A stretch of DNA of 64,000 nucleotides from assembly GCF_038003525.1 (NCBI RefSeq), contig NZ_JBBOPI010000001.1, positions 2,657,001 through 2,721,000 on the forward strand, given 5' to 3'. The translations under genes were made by a program, and so were the position numbers. Shown here piece after piece: positions 1-8,159 of the stretch. Position 1 is the stretch's first letter, and each line of letters opens with the position of its first letter. The stretch comes from Solibacillus sp. FSL H8-0538. GTDB taxonomy: Bacteria > Bacillota > Bacilli > Bacillales_A > Planococcaceae. The notes beneath the pieces were generated by a model. That model saw only the letters and a list, made by a program, of their open reading frames with translations. It was not told the origin of the DNA and searched no databases.

Positions 1-611
1 AAGTCGCATTCGTAGCCAACTGGTGTAGCCACTACTACGTCCATTCCTACATGGGCTGCCGCAACAACTAAAGCATGCGCTACATTATTACCGTCACCTA
101 CGTAAGCAAGTTTCAAACCTTTTAACTCACCTTTATTTTCAGCAATTGTTTCAATGTCTGCAAGTGCTTGGCATGGATGATCAATATCTGTTAATCCGTT
201 AATAACAGGAATTGTCGCGTACGCAGCAAGTTCTTTTACCATCTCATGAGAGTTTGCGCGAATCATGATCCCGTCTAAATAGCCTGATAACACACGACCT
301 GTATCTGAAATCGGCTCGCCTCGACCAATTTGCATATCGCGTGCATTCATAAACATGCCGTAGCCACCTAGCTGTTGCATGCCTACTTCAAACGATACGC
401 GCGTACGTGTTGAACTTTTTTCAAAAATCATGCCTAGTGTTTTACCTTCTAACAAACGAGGACATTTGCCTGCTTTTGTAATTGTTTTTAATTGAGTCGC
501 TAATTTTATTAAGTCTTGAACTTCTTCACTTGTATAGTCAAGTAATGTTAGTAAGTCTTTGCCCTTAAGACTTGTTACTAACTTCAGTTGTACTTCCTCT
601 AACAGTTTCAT
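1..611 (-). CDS. argF: Ornithine carbamoyltransferase, 3' end outside the window
   Basis: Catalyses carbamoyl phosphate plus ornithine to citrulline in arginine synthesis; cytoplasmic. About 203 codons are visible from an ATG preceded by AAAGGAGCG, and the reading frame runs off the left edge without a stop. The carbamoyl-phosphate loop STRTR is at about residues 67-71 and the HPCQ motif at about 145-148, followed by the start of the second domain (LAYVGDGNN). These motifs are diagnostic of the aspartate/ornithine carbamoyltransferase family; the ornithine form is chosen from overall resemblance. No other arg gene is visible on this side, so operon structure is unknown. Confidence 0.93.
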   Translation of the reverse strand, partial: MKLLEEVQLKLVTSLKGKDLLTLLDYTSEEVQDLIKLATQLKTITKAGKCPRLLEGKTLGMIFEKSSTRTRVSFEVGMQQLGGYGMFMNARDMQIGRGEPISDTGRVLSGYLDGIMIRANSHEMVKELAAYATIPVINGLTDIDHPCQALADIETIAENKGELKGLKLAYVGDGNNVAHALVVAAAHVGMDVVVATPVGYECD

Positions 612-647
612 AATACTTTCGCTCCTTTAAGGTTAATCATATTCCAT

Positions 648-676
648 ATTATACATATGCATAATTATAAAATCAA
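648..676 (-). promoter_or_regulatory. Probable sigma-A promoter of argF
   Basis: On the minus strand TTGATT (671-676) and TATAAT (648-653) are separated by exactly 17 bases and lie just upstream of the argF ribosome binding site. The surrounding AT-rich stretch to about 860 contains several TGAAT/ATTCA half sites that could be ARG boxes, but none is a clear full site. Confidence 0.6.
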
Positions 677-857
677 GTGAATTAATATTTTATTTTTAAA
701 AAATCTAAATTTTACATTAATTCATTTATTAATACCACATTTCTTTCAACACAACCTTATTTAATACGTTTTAACTCACTTATCATTATTCATCTTATTT
801 TTATTTTTATGCATTTTTTGTATATTATTTTTTCTTTATTATTCACTTATATACAAA

Positions 858-892
858 ATTAAAAGCCTCCTCTTAGAAGAGAAGGCTTTACG
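858..892 (-). terminator. Terminator of the M42 peptidase gene
   Basis: A hairpin pairing AAGCCT..CTCTT with AAGAG..AGGCTT lies directly after the peptidase stop codon, followed on the minus strand by TTTT. Confidence 0.75.
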
Positions 893-899
893 ATTGCAG

Positions 900-1988
900 T
901 TATTCAAAAATAATTTTATTCACTGTATCACGGTCTAGCTTTTTGATCACCGCAACGATTAATTTTACTGCATTTTCATAGTCATCACGGTGAAGGATAC
1001 CTGCGTGTGAGTGGATGTAGCGTGTTGCTACGCCAATTGCTAGCGATGGTACACCGTTTGCTGTTATGTGAATGGAACCTGCGTCTGTTCCACCGCCAGC
1101 GAGTGCTTCAAATTGATACGGAATGTTGTTTTCTTCTGCAATGTCGATAACGAAGTCACGTAGTCCATTATGTGCAACCATTGACGCGTCGTAAATAACG
1201 ATTTGCGGCCCGGCACCCATTTTTGATGTGGACTCTTTAGGTGTTACGCCCGGTGTGTCTCCAGCAATGCCGACATCAACTGCAAAACCGATATCTGGCT
1301 CAATTTTATGTGTAGAAGTTTTTGCACCGCGTAAGCCGACTTCTTCTTGCACGTTTCCTACGCCGTACACGATATTAGGATGTTGCTCGTCTTTCAGTGC
1401 ACGTAGCACATCAATGGCAATCGCACAGCCGATTCGGTTATCCCATGCTTTTGCGAGTAGATGCTTGTCGTTTCTCATGACGTTGAATTCAAAATATGGT
1501 GTGACCATATCTCCAGGTAACACGCCCCAGCTTAGTGCTTCTTCCTTTGAGGTAGCACCGATATCGATGAACATTGCCTTAATATCCACTATTTTATTTC
1601 GTGCTTCAACAGGTAAAATATGGGGCGGTTTTGAACCGATGACGCCAATGACTTCCTCCCCTTTACGTGTTGTAATCGTTACGCGCTGCGCTAGCATTAC
1701 TTGACTCCACCAGCCCCCAACTGTTTGGAAGCTTATAAAGCCACGGTCATCGATTTTAGTAACCATAAAGCCCACTTCATCTAAGTGACCGGCTACCATA
1801 ATTTTGGGGCCGTTTGCATCGCCTACTTTTTTTGCGATTAAGCTGCCAAGGTTATCTGTTTCGATTTCATCTACGAATGGTGCGATATACTTTTTCATCA
1901 CTTCACGCGGTGCACGTTCATTACCAGCAATTCCGTTTGCATCAGTTAACTCTTTAAGCATTTGTAACGTTGGGTCTAGCTGTGTCAT
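900..1988 (-). CDS. ysdC: M42 family metallopeptidase, glutamyl aminopeptidase type
   Basis: Cytoplasmic dinuclear metal aminopeptidase of the M42 (FrvX/PepA/CelM) family, 362 aa, the usual length. The expected ligand clusters are visible: AGHLDEVG at about 65-72, WDNR at about 180, QEEVG at about 214, AVDVG at about 237, and a C-terminal histidine in IHSHAG. Start ATG has AGGAGGG at good spacing. It corresponds to B. subtilis YsdC by similarity and by its place near ysdB-ysdA-rplT. The gene ends in its own terminator; the dUTPase gene upstream has none of its own, so the two may be cotranscribed. Natural substrates of YsdC-type enzymes are poorly known. Confidence 0.92.
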   Translation of the reverse strand: MTQLDPTLQMLKELTDANGIAGNERAPREVMKKYIAPFVDEIETDNLGSLIAKKVGDANGPKIMVAGHLDEVGFMVTKIDDRGFISFQTVGGWWSQVMLAQRVTITTRKGEEVIGVIGSKPPHILPVEARNKIVDIKAMFIDIGATSKEEALSWGVLPGDMVTPYFEFNVMRNDKHLLAKAWDNRIGCAIAIDVLRALKDEQHPNIVYGVGNVQEEVGLRGAKTSTHKIEPDIGFAVDVGIAGDTPGVTPKESTSKMGAGPQIVIYDASMVAHNGLRDFVIDIAEENNIPYQFEALAGGGTDAGSIHITANGVPSLAIGVATRYIHSHAGILHRDDYENAVKLIVAVIKKLDRDTVNKIIFE

Positions 1989-2053
1989 TATTTCACCCTC
2001 CTATATATCTATTCACTCCATTATAGCTTGAGTAATTTGAAAAATGAATTAAT

Positions 2054-2536
2054 TTAATATCCCGAACGCTGACGCTCATAGTTTTTTTCATTTTTCGCGA
2101 TATAGGCTGAGATAATATCTTCTTCTGTAAAATCAAGGTTAAATGCTAATACACTGTACGCATTCCACATCGCAATATACGTTTGTTCGGATTGCTGCTC
2201 GATAAATGTCAGCACGGCTGTTGTCGTGTATAAAAACCATAGTGTAAGGTCCTGCTTCCCTTCCACTGTTGGCCACTGTTGCAATGCAAAGCCACGCATA
2301 TTGCCTAGCGACAGCATGAAATGAATTGAGTCAACAAACTCCTCTAAAATAACGTCACGCTCAGATGCACCTTTCGTTGACCAAAACTTAAAGCAGCGTG
2401 TTTCGTTCGCAAGCTCTGACAGTTCGACTAGTAAAGCTAGCCCTTTTTCATTAAAAACATCATGTTCAATATTTTGTGTGTCCTCGATAAAACGGTCAAG
2501 TTCACGCTGCATTTCAAATAATTTTTTGAATTCCAT
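2054..2536 (-). CDS. Dimeric all-alpha dUTP diphosphatase (MazG-like)
   Basis: 160 aa. Predicted to hydrolyse dUTP to dUMP and pyrophosphate, limiting uracil misincorporation. The dUTPase-2 pattern is visible: an ELxxE helix at residues about 37-45 (ELSELANE), the aromatic stretch CFKFW, and EEFVDSIHF around 66-74 giving the second acidic metal cluster. This is the all-alpha fold, unrelated to trimeric dUTPases. It sits between the M42 peptidase and divergently transcribed ysdB. Confidence 0.85.
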   Translation of the reverse strand: MEFKKLFEMQRELDRFIEDTQNIEHDVFNEKGLALLVELSELANETRCFKFWSTKGASERDVILEEFVDSIHFMLSLGNMRGFALQQWPTVEGKQDLTLWFLYTTTAVLTFIEQQSEQTYIAMWNAYSVLAFNLDFTEEDIISAYIAKNEKNYERQRSGY

Positions 2537-2564
2537 AAAAAATCCCTCATTTTCTTTCTAAAAG

Positions 2565-2591
2565 TGAAACTTCTACTGCTACTCAATCGTA
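2565..2591 (+). promoter_or_regulatory. Sigma-W-type promoter of ysdB
   Basis: TGAAAC (2565-2570), 17 bases, CGTA (2588-2591), about 37 bases before the ysdB start. This matches the ECF sigma-W consensus, and ysdB is an established member of the B. subtilis sigma-W regulon, so the envelope-stress control appears conserved. Confidence 0.75.
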
Positions 2592-2627
2592 TAGCAAAGA
2601 AACATGGTATGACAAGGGGGAACTTTC

Positions 2628-3008
2628 ATGGCTCTTCTAATCCGTTTACTTATTATTGTGCTCATCATTTACATATTTTATAAAGGGGTTCGTTATTTAA
2701 CCGATCCTAAGCGGAAGCTAGATGAAGCGTTTGAGAATGGACAATATTATTTTTATGATGATGTAAAGAATGTACGAAAAAATTTCTTCATCTCCTATAA
2801 GGGTGCTCTGTTTGAAGGCGAAAAATATTTAGGGACGACTGACAATGCGTTCGAAGTTGTATCTATCTTCGTTTTTGTCCATGAAGCAATGAAGCTACAA
2901 GGCTTTACAAAAGAGGATTTTCTTTATTTAGAGAAGGAAATAACGATGAACTATCCGAATGCAAAAATCAATTGGAAAAATCCTATTGAAAAGCTGATGA
3001 ATCAATGA
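2628..3008 (+). CDS. ysdB: Sigma-W pathway protein YsdB
   Basis: 126 aa. An N-terminal membrane segment (residues about 3-22, rich in Leu/Ile) is followed by a charged cytoplasmic part ending in a short helix rich in Lys and Glu. Similarity and position next to ysdA and ysdC identify it as YsdB. The biochemical role is unknown; in B. subtilis it belongs to the sigma-W antibiosis regulon. Transcribed opposite to its neighbours from its own sigma-W-like promoter and closed by a bidirectional terminator. Start ATG has AAGGGGG at good distance. Confidence 0.85.
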   Translation: MALLIRLLIIVLIIYIFYKGVRYLTDPKRKLDEAFENGQYYFYDDVKNVRKNFFISYKGALFEGEKYLGTTDNAFEVVSIFVFVHEAMKLQGFTKEDFLYLEKEITMNYPNAKINWKNPIEKLMNQ

Positions 3009-3010
3009 AT

Positions 3011-3052
3011 AAAGGACAAAGAAACATGAACTACGTTTCTTTGTCCTTTTTA
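3011..3052. terminator. Bidirectional terminator between ysdB and ysdA
   Basis: A perfect 15-bp stem (3011-3025 with 3035-3049) with A-rich and T-rich flanks, able to act for both convergent genes. Confidence 0.85.
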
Positions 3053-3060
3053 CTCGCTAT

Positions 3061-3324
3061 TTAGGCAATAAGTCTGACAATGAGATAAATTTGAACAGCC
3101 GTAATCAACGGAAAACCAAATGCAAAGGTATTGTGCTGGGTTTTATGACGGAATAAGTACATCCCTAACACACCACCAGCTGCCCCACCAAAAATCGCTA
3201 GAATAAATAATGTTTTTTCGGCAATTCGCCATTCTCTTTTTATGGCGCGTTTTTTATCAATATACATGAACGCACATAGTATGAGCGACATAATGCCTAC
3301 ATACGAAAGTAAAGCTAGTTCCAT
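3061..3324 (-). CDS. ysdA: DUF1294 membrane protein YsdA
   Basis: 87 aa. Two or three hydrophobic segments with the family landmarks YIDKKRA early and GGAAGG-LGMYLFRHKT in the middle. Function unknown. The start at 3324 (MELALL) is preferred over an upstream in-frame ATG at 3348 because AAGGGGTGG lies 7 bases before it. Same order as B. subtilis (ysdB-ysdA-rplT). Confidence 0.85.
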   Translation of the reverse strand: MELALLSYVGIMSLILCAFMYIDKKRAIKREWRIAEKTLFILAIFGGAAGGVLGMYLFRHKTQHNTFAFGFPLITAVQIYLIVRLIA

Positions 3325-3342
3325 ACATATTCCACCCCTTAT

Positions 3343-3526
3343 GAACAAATGCGCTAAAGCGCCTGTTTAGCCCCGACAAGCTGCTTGCGAGCCCGAAGTG
3401 AAGGCGCTCTCTTTGCCTTCGCCCGAGGACAGACCGCGACCTCGAGGGGCTGGCGCTTTAGCCTAGACGTTGCATTTACTTATTTGAATGTTATCCACAT
3501 GGCGAATTTTTATAATTTCCTTAACA
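3343..3526. repeat. Repeat family A, copy 1
   Basis: Intergenic repeat shared with 34911-35095 (close copy) and 12447-12598 (diverged). The ends pair as GCTAAAGCGCC + AGCCCC with GGGGCT + GGCGCTTTAGC, a long outer stem with a 5-base bulge, enclosing an inner region with CTTCGCCCGAGG. A constant tail follows, containing TTATCCACA at 3491-3499, a perfect consensus DnaA box. No open reading frame. Confidence 0.8.
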
Positions 3527-3529
3527 GTT

Positions 3530-3609
3530 AGAAAGTCACATCTGGCCCAAAATAGGGCGAGATGCTGTCCTTACTTATGTAGATAAGAAAGTTATACTTT
3601 CTTATCTAC
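3530..3609 (-). repeat. Repeat family B, copy 1 (double hairpin after the rplT terminator)
   Basis: Reading the minus strand: after the rplT terminator U-tract come hairpin H1 (GTAGATAAGAAAG with CTTTCTTATCTAC, 13 bp perfect), a spacer ATAAGTAAGGACA, then hairpin H2 (CATCTCGCCC, loop TATTTT, GGGCCAGATG) and the end GTGACTTTCTA. Confidence 0.85.
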
Positions 3610-3610
3610 C

Positions 3611-3646
3611 AAAAAAGACTGATAGGAACGAATCCCTACCAGTCTT
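3611..3646 (-). terminator. Terminator of the infC-rpmI-rplT operon
   Basis: Stem formed by AGACTGGTAGG and CCTATCAGTCT on the minus strand followed by TTTTTT; directly abuts repeat B copy 1. Confidence 0.85.
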
Positions 3647-3712
3647 GAGCTGTTTGAAATTAAATTATTTCGCTACTTAAGTTAAATCGTCTGTTCGAAA
3701 AGTTCGAAGTTC

Positions 3713-4072
3713 TTATTTAGCTTGTGCAGTTTTAGCAGCTTCTGCTAATTGAGCGAATGCTACTGCATCAGTTACAGCTAGGTCAGCTAACATTTTACGG
3801 TTAACTTCGATACCAGCTAATTTTAAACCGTGCATTAAACGGCTATATGAAAGACCATTCATACGAGCTGCCGCATTGATACGAGTGATCCATAATTTAC
3901 GGAAATCACGTTTCTTTTGACGACGGTCACGGTATGCATATTGACCTGATTTCATTACTGCTTGGTTAGCTACTTTATATAATGTATGTTTTGAACCATA
4001 ATAACCTTTAGCTAATTTTAAAACTCGTTTATGACGCTTGCGCGTTACTGTTCCGCCTTTTACGCGTGGCAT
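3713..4072 (-). CDS. rplT: 50S ribosomal protein L20
   Basis: 119 aa, the normal length. Very basic N-terminal extension ([16 protein letters not shown]) and the conserved C-terminal RNA-binding fold ([25 protein letters not shown]). Binds 23S rRNA early in 50S assembly; in Bacillales L20 also represses its own operon by binding the infC leader. Last gene of infC-rpmI-rplT. Confidence 0.99.
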   Translation of the reverse strand: MPRVKGGTVTRKRHKRVLKLAKGYYGSKHTLYKVANQAVMKSGQYAYRDRRQKKRDFRKLWITRINAAARMNGLSYSRLMHGLKLAGIEVNRKMLADLAVTDAVAFAQLAEAAKTAQAK

Positions 4073-4136
4073 ACTAATTACCTCCTGCTAATTCTTTCGA
4101 ATGTTAGTTGTTTTTGTTTGAACGATTGTTCAACGA

Positions 4137-4337
4137 TTATTTCATGTAAGTTAATAACGTACGGATACGTTTGAAATCGCCAGAAGTAGCGATTTTTGCT
4201 TTACGAAGCTTACGTTTCGCTTTAGTTGATTTGTTAGCGAATAAGTGGCTACCATAAGCACGGTCAAATTTTAATTTTCCAGTACCCGTCTTTTTGAAAC
4301 GCTTCGCAGCTCCACGGTGAGTTTTCATTTTTGGCAT
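4137..4337 (-). CDS. rpmI: 50S ribosomal protein L35
   Basis: 66 aa, typical length, strongly basic, with the family start [17 protein letters not shown]. Structural component of the large subunit; lies between infC and rplT with short gaps, so one operon under the infC leader. Confidence 0.98.
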   Translation of the reverse strand: MPKMKTHRGAAKRFKKTGTGKLKFDRAYGSHLFANKSTKAKRKLRKAKIATSGDFKRIRTLLTYMK

Positions 4338-4370
4338 GTCGATTTCCTCCTAAACTATTTCATCAAATAA

Positions 4371-4889
4371 TTATTGCTTTTCGTTCTTTGGTTGAAGAAC
4401 TAAGAACATGCTTCGGCCTTCCATCTTCGGTTTTTGTTCCACCGTAGATACTTCAGCACAAGCTTCAGCAAAGCGATCTAATACGCGCTGTCCGATTTCT
4501 TTGTGCGTGATAGCACGTCCTTTAAATCGGATACTACATTTAACTTTATCACCTTTTTCAAGGAATTTGATACCGTTACGTAGTTTCGTTTGGAAATCAT
4601 GTTCATCGATTGTGGGGCTCAGACGAACCTCTTTCATCACGATGATTTTTTGATTTTTACGAACTTCGCGGTCCTTCTTTTGCTGTTCGAACTTAAATTT
4701 ACCATAGTCCATGATACGAGCGACTGGCGGCTTGGCTTGAGGGGCCACAAGGACAAGATCCAAGTTTACACGAGTTGCAATTTCAAGCGCTTCGTTACGT
4801 GTTTTGACGCCTAGTTGATCTCCATTGTGATCGATTAATCGAAGTTCACGTGCGCGAATGCCTTCGTTTACATACATGTCTTTGCTAAT
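4371..4889 (-). CDS. infC: Translation initiation factor IF-3, AUU start
   Basis: Binds the 30S subunit, prevents premature 50S joining and checks initiator tRNA and start codon. 172 aa, matching B. subtilis IF3 (about 173). The mature N-terminus [20 protein letters not shown] is preceded by no ATG or GTG at a sensible place; GGAGGTGG lies 6-8 bases before the third of three consecutive ATT codons. ATT at 4889 is therefore the start, as is known for infC in other bacteria, where it supports autoregulation by IF3. The frame stays open upstream to an ATG at 5003, but that extension has no family match. Confidence 0.96.
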   Translation of the reverse strand: MSKDMYVNEGIRARELRLIDHNGDQLGVKTRNEALEIATRVNLDLVLVAPQAKPPVARIMDYGKFKFEQQKKDREVRKNQKIIVMKEVRLSPTIDEHDFQTKLRNGIKFLEKGDKVKCSIRFKGRAITHKEIGQRVLDRFAEACAEVSTVEQKPKMEGRSMFLVLQPKNEKQ

Positions 4890-4981
4890 AATAATCCACC
4901 TCCAAGGTAGTGTCGCGAATACATGGTTTGGTGTATAGTCTAACCCGGTTGAACGGTACACCTCTTTGTCGTGTCCATATA

Positions 4982-5063
4982 AGAAAGACACATCTCGCCC
5001 CAAAATAAGTCGAGATGATGTCCTTTCTTATGTAGGAAAAGGAAAGATTTACTTTCTATTTCC
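4982..5063 (-). repeat. Repeat family B, copy 2 (inside the infC leader)
   Basis: Same double hairpin as at 3530-3609: H1 here is GGAAATAGAAAG with CTTTCCTTTTCC (imperfect), H2 is ATCTCG.. with ..CGAGAT, ending GTGTCTTTCTT. It begins right after the attenuator U-tract, in transcript orientation. Confidence 0.75.
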
Positions 5064-5097
5064 AACAAAAAAGGACGGACACTTGAGATGTCCGCCC
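5064..5097 (-). terminator. Attenuator terminator of the infC leader
   Basis: Minus-strand stem GGGCGGACA with TGTCCGTCC, loop TCTCAAG, followed by TTTTTTG. Its 5' arm shares bases with the antiterminator pairing described for the leader. Confidence 0.8.
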
Positions 5098-5227
5098 GCT
5101 TATATATGTATACGCAAAGTCCTGCGTAAAACAATTCAACGTGTCATACCTGCTAACAGCTTTATGCGTTCATCAGGTGAGAAGCGGGCAGCCTCTACTT
5201 TCAAACTTTGTATTCATAACTTAAATA

Positions 5228-5256
5228 ATCTTAACATCGCTATTAATAAGTGTCAA
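5228..5256 (-). promoter_or_regulatory. Sigma-A promoter of infC-rpmI-rplT
   Basis: TTGACA (5251-5256), 17 bases, TAAGAT (5228-5233) on the minus strand; near-consensus, placing the transcript start near 5221. Confidence 0.85.
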
Positions 5257-5291
5257 TACTTTTATTCCATTATTTTTTTAAAATGAAGTTT

Positions 5292-5535
5292 TCAATACCC
5301 ATCTTTCATATAAACGGTTACTTTTACTTTATCACCATTTGATGCTGTAATCGTTGTTGTCCCCTCTATTAAAGGCTTTAACAACGACACGCATAGTATG
5401 ATTTTTTTGGATTTGCATAATCAGAACCACTCACCGGATTTGGGGGATAAGCAGTTATTTTTACAATAGATGTATCGTCAGCAGTGGGCGGTAATATTTT
5501 TTGATCTACATTAAAATGCTCATATAAAAATAGTT
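5292..5535 (-). pseudogene. 3' fragment of an unidentified gene, frameshifted
   Basis: On the minus strand a readable stretch (FNVDQKILPPTADDTSIVKI...) runs into a stop soon after a run of seven A; inserting one base there restores a frame that continues to ...TTTITASNGDKVKVTVYMKD.. and a TGA at 5292. No start codon or ribosome binding site is visible. It resembles the C-terminal part of a secreted or surface beta-rich protein, but I do not recognise the family. The stretch 5536-5757 holds nothing I can identify. Confidence 0.45.
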
Positions 5536-5757
5536 TATGACATCACTTCAAGAATTAATCACGTATATCTCAATAATTATACATTGTTAAATCGCTCAAG
5601 ATTAGCGTACGCTTATATAGAAAGAAGCGGTTCACCAAAGCTTTTTCTACTATTTTCGCCATTTGCCCACTTGTTAAAAATCATATGGTAATTATTTTAA
5701 ATAACTTTGCTTATTATGAGGACTTACTTAAATGGTACATAATTCCCTTAACAAATT

Positions 5758-5787
5758 AGAAAAACGCACCAACAACTGTTGATGCGC
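5758..5787 (-). terminator. thrS terminator
   Basis: Stem GCGCATCAACA with TGTTGGTGCG on the minus strand, then TTTTTC, directly after the thrS stop. Confidence 0.85.
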
Positions 5788-5794
5788 TTCCTCA

Positions 5795-7726
5795 TTATTT
5801 TGCTACTTCTTTTTTAATATTGCTTAAGAACTCTTCAAATGATACTGTTTCTGAGTCTTTTGAGCCGTAACGACGAACGTTTACGCCGCCCGCTTCCACT
5901 TCTTTGTCCCCGATTACTAGCATGTACGGGATTTTTTTCATTTGGGATTCACGGATTTTGTAGCCTAGTTTTTCTTCACGATCATCCATTTCAACACGGA
6001 TACCTGCAGCAACTAATTTCTCCTCGATTTCACGAGCGTAGTCATAGTGTACTGCGTTTGATACTGGAATAACCGCTACTTGAACTGGCGCTAACCAAGT
6101 TGGGAATGCCCCTTTGTATTCTTCGATCAAGAAGGCTACGAAACGTTCCATAGTTGATACTACACCACGGTGGATAACTACTGGTCGTTGTGGTTGACCA
6201 TCTTCACCGATGTAAGAAAGATCGAAACGTTGTGGTAATAGGAAATCAAGTTGAGCAGTTGATAATGTTTCTTCTTTACCAATCGCTGTTTTCACTTGAA
6301 CGTCTAGTTTTGGACCGTAGAATGCAGCTTCATCTTCTGCTTCGTAGTAATCTAAACCAAGCTCATCCATTGCTTCTTTTAACATGCGTTGCGCAGTTTC
6401 CCACATTTCATCGTCATCAAAGTATTTCTCTTTATTGTTCGGATCACGGTAAGACAGACGGAATGAGTAGTCTGTTAAATCAAAGTCTTTGTATACGTCA
6501 AGAATTAACTCCACAACTTTTTTGAACTCTGATTTAATTTGGTCAGGACGTACGAATAGGTGAGCATCGTTTAAAGTCATCCCGCGTACACGTTGTAGAC
6601 CAGAAACTGCACCACTCATCTCGTAACGATGCATTGTACCAAGCTCTGCGATACGTAATGGTAAGTGACGGTAAGAATGCAGACCATTTTTGAAAATCAT
6701 CATATGGTGCGGGCAGTTCATCGGACGTAATACAAGTGTTTCATTGTCCATTTCCATAGGAGGGAACATGCCGTCTTGATAGTGATCCCAGTGACCTGAC
6801 GTTTCATATAAAGTTTTTGAACCAAGTACTGGTGTGTAAACATGTTTGTAACCTAATGATACTTCTTTATCTACGATGTAACGCTCGATTACACGACGGA
6901 TTGTCGCACCATTTGGTAACCATAGTGGTAAACCTTGACCTACCGTTTGAGACGTCATGAATAAGTCTAATTCTTTACCAATTTTACGGTGATCACGCTC
7001 TTTTGCTTCTTCAAGCATTTGTAGGTGATGTTTTAATTCTTCTTTTGTGAAGAATGCAGTACCGTATATACGTTGTAGCATTTTGTTGTCTGAGTTCCCT
7101 CTCCAATAAGCGCCCGCTAAAGAAAGAAGTTTGAACTCGCGTAATTTACCTGTTGACGGTACGTGGATACCACGGCAAAGGTCAAAGAAATCACCTTGGT
7201 AGTAAATTGATACTTGGTCATCTGCAGGAATTGCTTCAAGAAGTTCTAGTTTGTACTCGTCGCCAACTTCTTCGTAAATCTTTTGCGCTTCGTTGCGCGA
7301 TACAGCCTTGCGTTCAATTTCGATATTTTCAGCAATAATTTTTTTCATTTCTTTTTCGATTAACGGAAGATCTTCCATTGTTAGCGGTGTTTCTAGGTCA
7401 ATATCATAGTAGAAACCTGAGTCAATAACTGGACCAATCCCTAGTTTTACTTCTGGGAATAAGCGTTTTACCGCTTGTGCTGTTAAGTGAGCCGTTGAGT
7501 GACGTAGGATTTCTAAGCTTTCAGGTGATTTTGGTGTAATAATTTCAATTGCAGCATCTTCTTCAATCGGCGTTTTTAGGTCGATCAAAACGCCGTTAAT
7601 TTTACCTGCTAACGCTTGTTTGCGCAGACCCGGACTAATTGAGCCCGCTACGTCTTCAGTTGAAGCCCCGCGTGCGAATTCTTTTACCGCACCGTCCGGG
7701 AATGTTAATTTAATCATTTCTGACAT
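5795..7726 (-). CDS. thrS: Threonyl-tRNA synthetase
   Basis: Charges tRNA-Thr; class II synthetase, 643 aa, typical length. N-terminal TGS domain (about 1-62), editing domain with HSTAHL at about 74, catalytic core with the zinc motif RPMNCPHH, motif 2 ([16 protein letters not shown]) and motif 3 ([13 protein letters not shown]), and the C-terminal anticodon-binding domain. Start chosen at 7726 (MSEMIKLTF) because AAAGGAGGA stands just upstream; the open frame continues 39 codons further into the leader. Expression is governed by the upstream T-box. Confidence 0.98.
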   Translation of the reverse strand: MSEMIKLTFPDGAVKEFARGASTEDVAGSISPGLRKQALAGKINGVLIDLKTPIEEDAAIEIITPKSPESLEILRHSTAHLTAQAVKRLFPEVKLGIGPVIDSGFYYDIDLETPLTMEDLPLIEKEMKKIIAENIEIERKAVSRNEAQKIYEEVGDEYKLELLEAIPADDQVSIYYQGDFFDLCRGIHVPSTGKLREFKLLSLAGAYWRGNSDNKMLQRIYGTAFFTKEELKHHLQMLEEAKERDHRKIGKELDLFMTSQTVGQGLPLWLPNGATIRRVIERYIVDKEVSLGYKHVYTPVLGSKTLYETSGHWDHYQDGMFPPMEMDNETLVLRPMNCPHHMMIFKNGLHSYRHLPLRIAELGTMHRYEMSGAVSGLQRVRGMTLNDAHLFVRPDQIKSEFKKVVELILDVYKDFDLTDYSFRLSYRDPNNKEKYFDDDEMWETAQRMLKEAMDELGLDYYEAEDEAAFYGPKLDVQVKTAIGKEETLSTAQLDFLLPQRFDLSYIGEDGQPQRPVVIHRGVVSTMERFVAFLIEEYKGAFPTWLAPVQVAVIPVSNAVHYDYAREIEEKLVAAGIRVEMDDREEKLGYKIRESQMKKIPYMLVIGDKEVEAGGVNVRRYGSKDSETVSFEEFLSNIKKEVAK

Positions 7727-7843
7727 GTGAATGTCCTCCTTTAGATTGTTTGTTGAGTATGAGGTGAGCGTGGGGTTATGAATTAGTTTCCTGAAGTTAT
7801 CTATCACTTCCGAAAAATATCGATCAACCCACAAAATAAACAC

Positions 7844-8097
7844 AAAAAAGCACCGTCCGCGTAAAGGGACGATGCGTATATGCTCGTGGTGCCACCCTTC
7901 TTCCTTCCGAGTTAAACTCGAATGAAGCTCAAGGTCAGTTAACGTACTGAAGAACGTTGACGGATTGGCCCCGTCACTGCTCCAAGGTAGTAAAGTATAT
8001 GTCGTACTAGGAAGCTCCCAGCCTAGGCTCCCCTCTCTAAAAGTCGGTTCATAAAACTTCTTATCCTTTTCAAAGCATTTACAAATGTTTTAATTAC
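7844..8097 (-). promoter_or_regulatory. T-box riboswitch of thrS
   Basis: The invariant T-box AGGGTGGCACCACG is on the minus strand at 7885-7898, followed by a terminator (GCATCGTCC with GGACGGTGC, 7850-7875, then TTTTTT). Upstream, a stem I region with AGAGAGGGGAGCC and a CTACCTTGGAGC stretch contains ACC (7986-7988), a threonine codon and the likely specifier. Uncharged tRNA-Thr would stabilise the antiterminator and allow thrS transcription. Confidence 0.92.
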
Positions 8098-8103
8098 TAG
8101 CAA

Positions 8104-8132
8104 AGTATACGCTCGTTTCGCACGAATTGCAA
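8104..8132 (-). promoter_or_regulatory. Sigma-A promoter of thrS
   Basis: TTGCAA (8127-8132), 17 bases, TATACT (8104-8109) on the minus strand, immediately before the T-box leader. Confidence 0.8.
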
Positions 8133-8159
8133 CTGCCCAAGATTGAATTTTTTGTGCAA

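Larger units (their letters stand above)
4896..5222 (-). promoter_or_regulatory. infC leader with L20-type attenuator
   Basis: Transcribed leader between the infC promoter and IF3. It contains a transcription terminator at 5064-5097 and, upstream, GCCCGCTT (5182-5189) exactly complementary to AAGCGGGC (5094-5101), which overlaps the 5' edge of the terminator stem. This is the antiterminator/terminator arrangement of the L20 leader of Bacillales, in which L20 causes premature termination. Downstream of the attenuator the leader carries repeat B copy 2, which would be present only in read-through mRNA. Confidence 0.75.

Noticed and set aside
677-857. ARG-box operators upstream of argF
   Set aside because: Only scattered half sites in very AT-rich DNA; none forms a convincing full box.
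3491-3499. DnaA box as sign of a replication origin
   Set aside because: Single boxes inside dispersed repeats, no box cluster, no AT-rich unwinding region and no dnaA/dnaN nearby.
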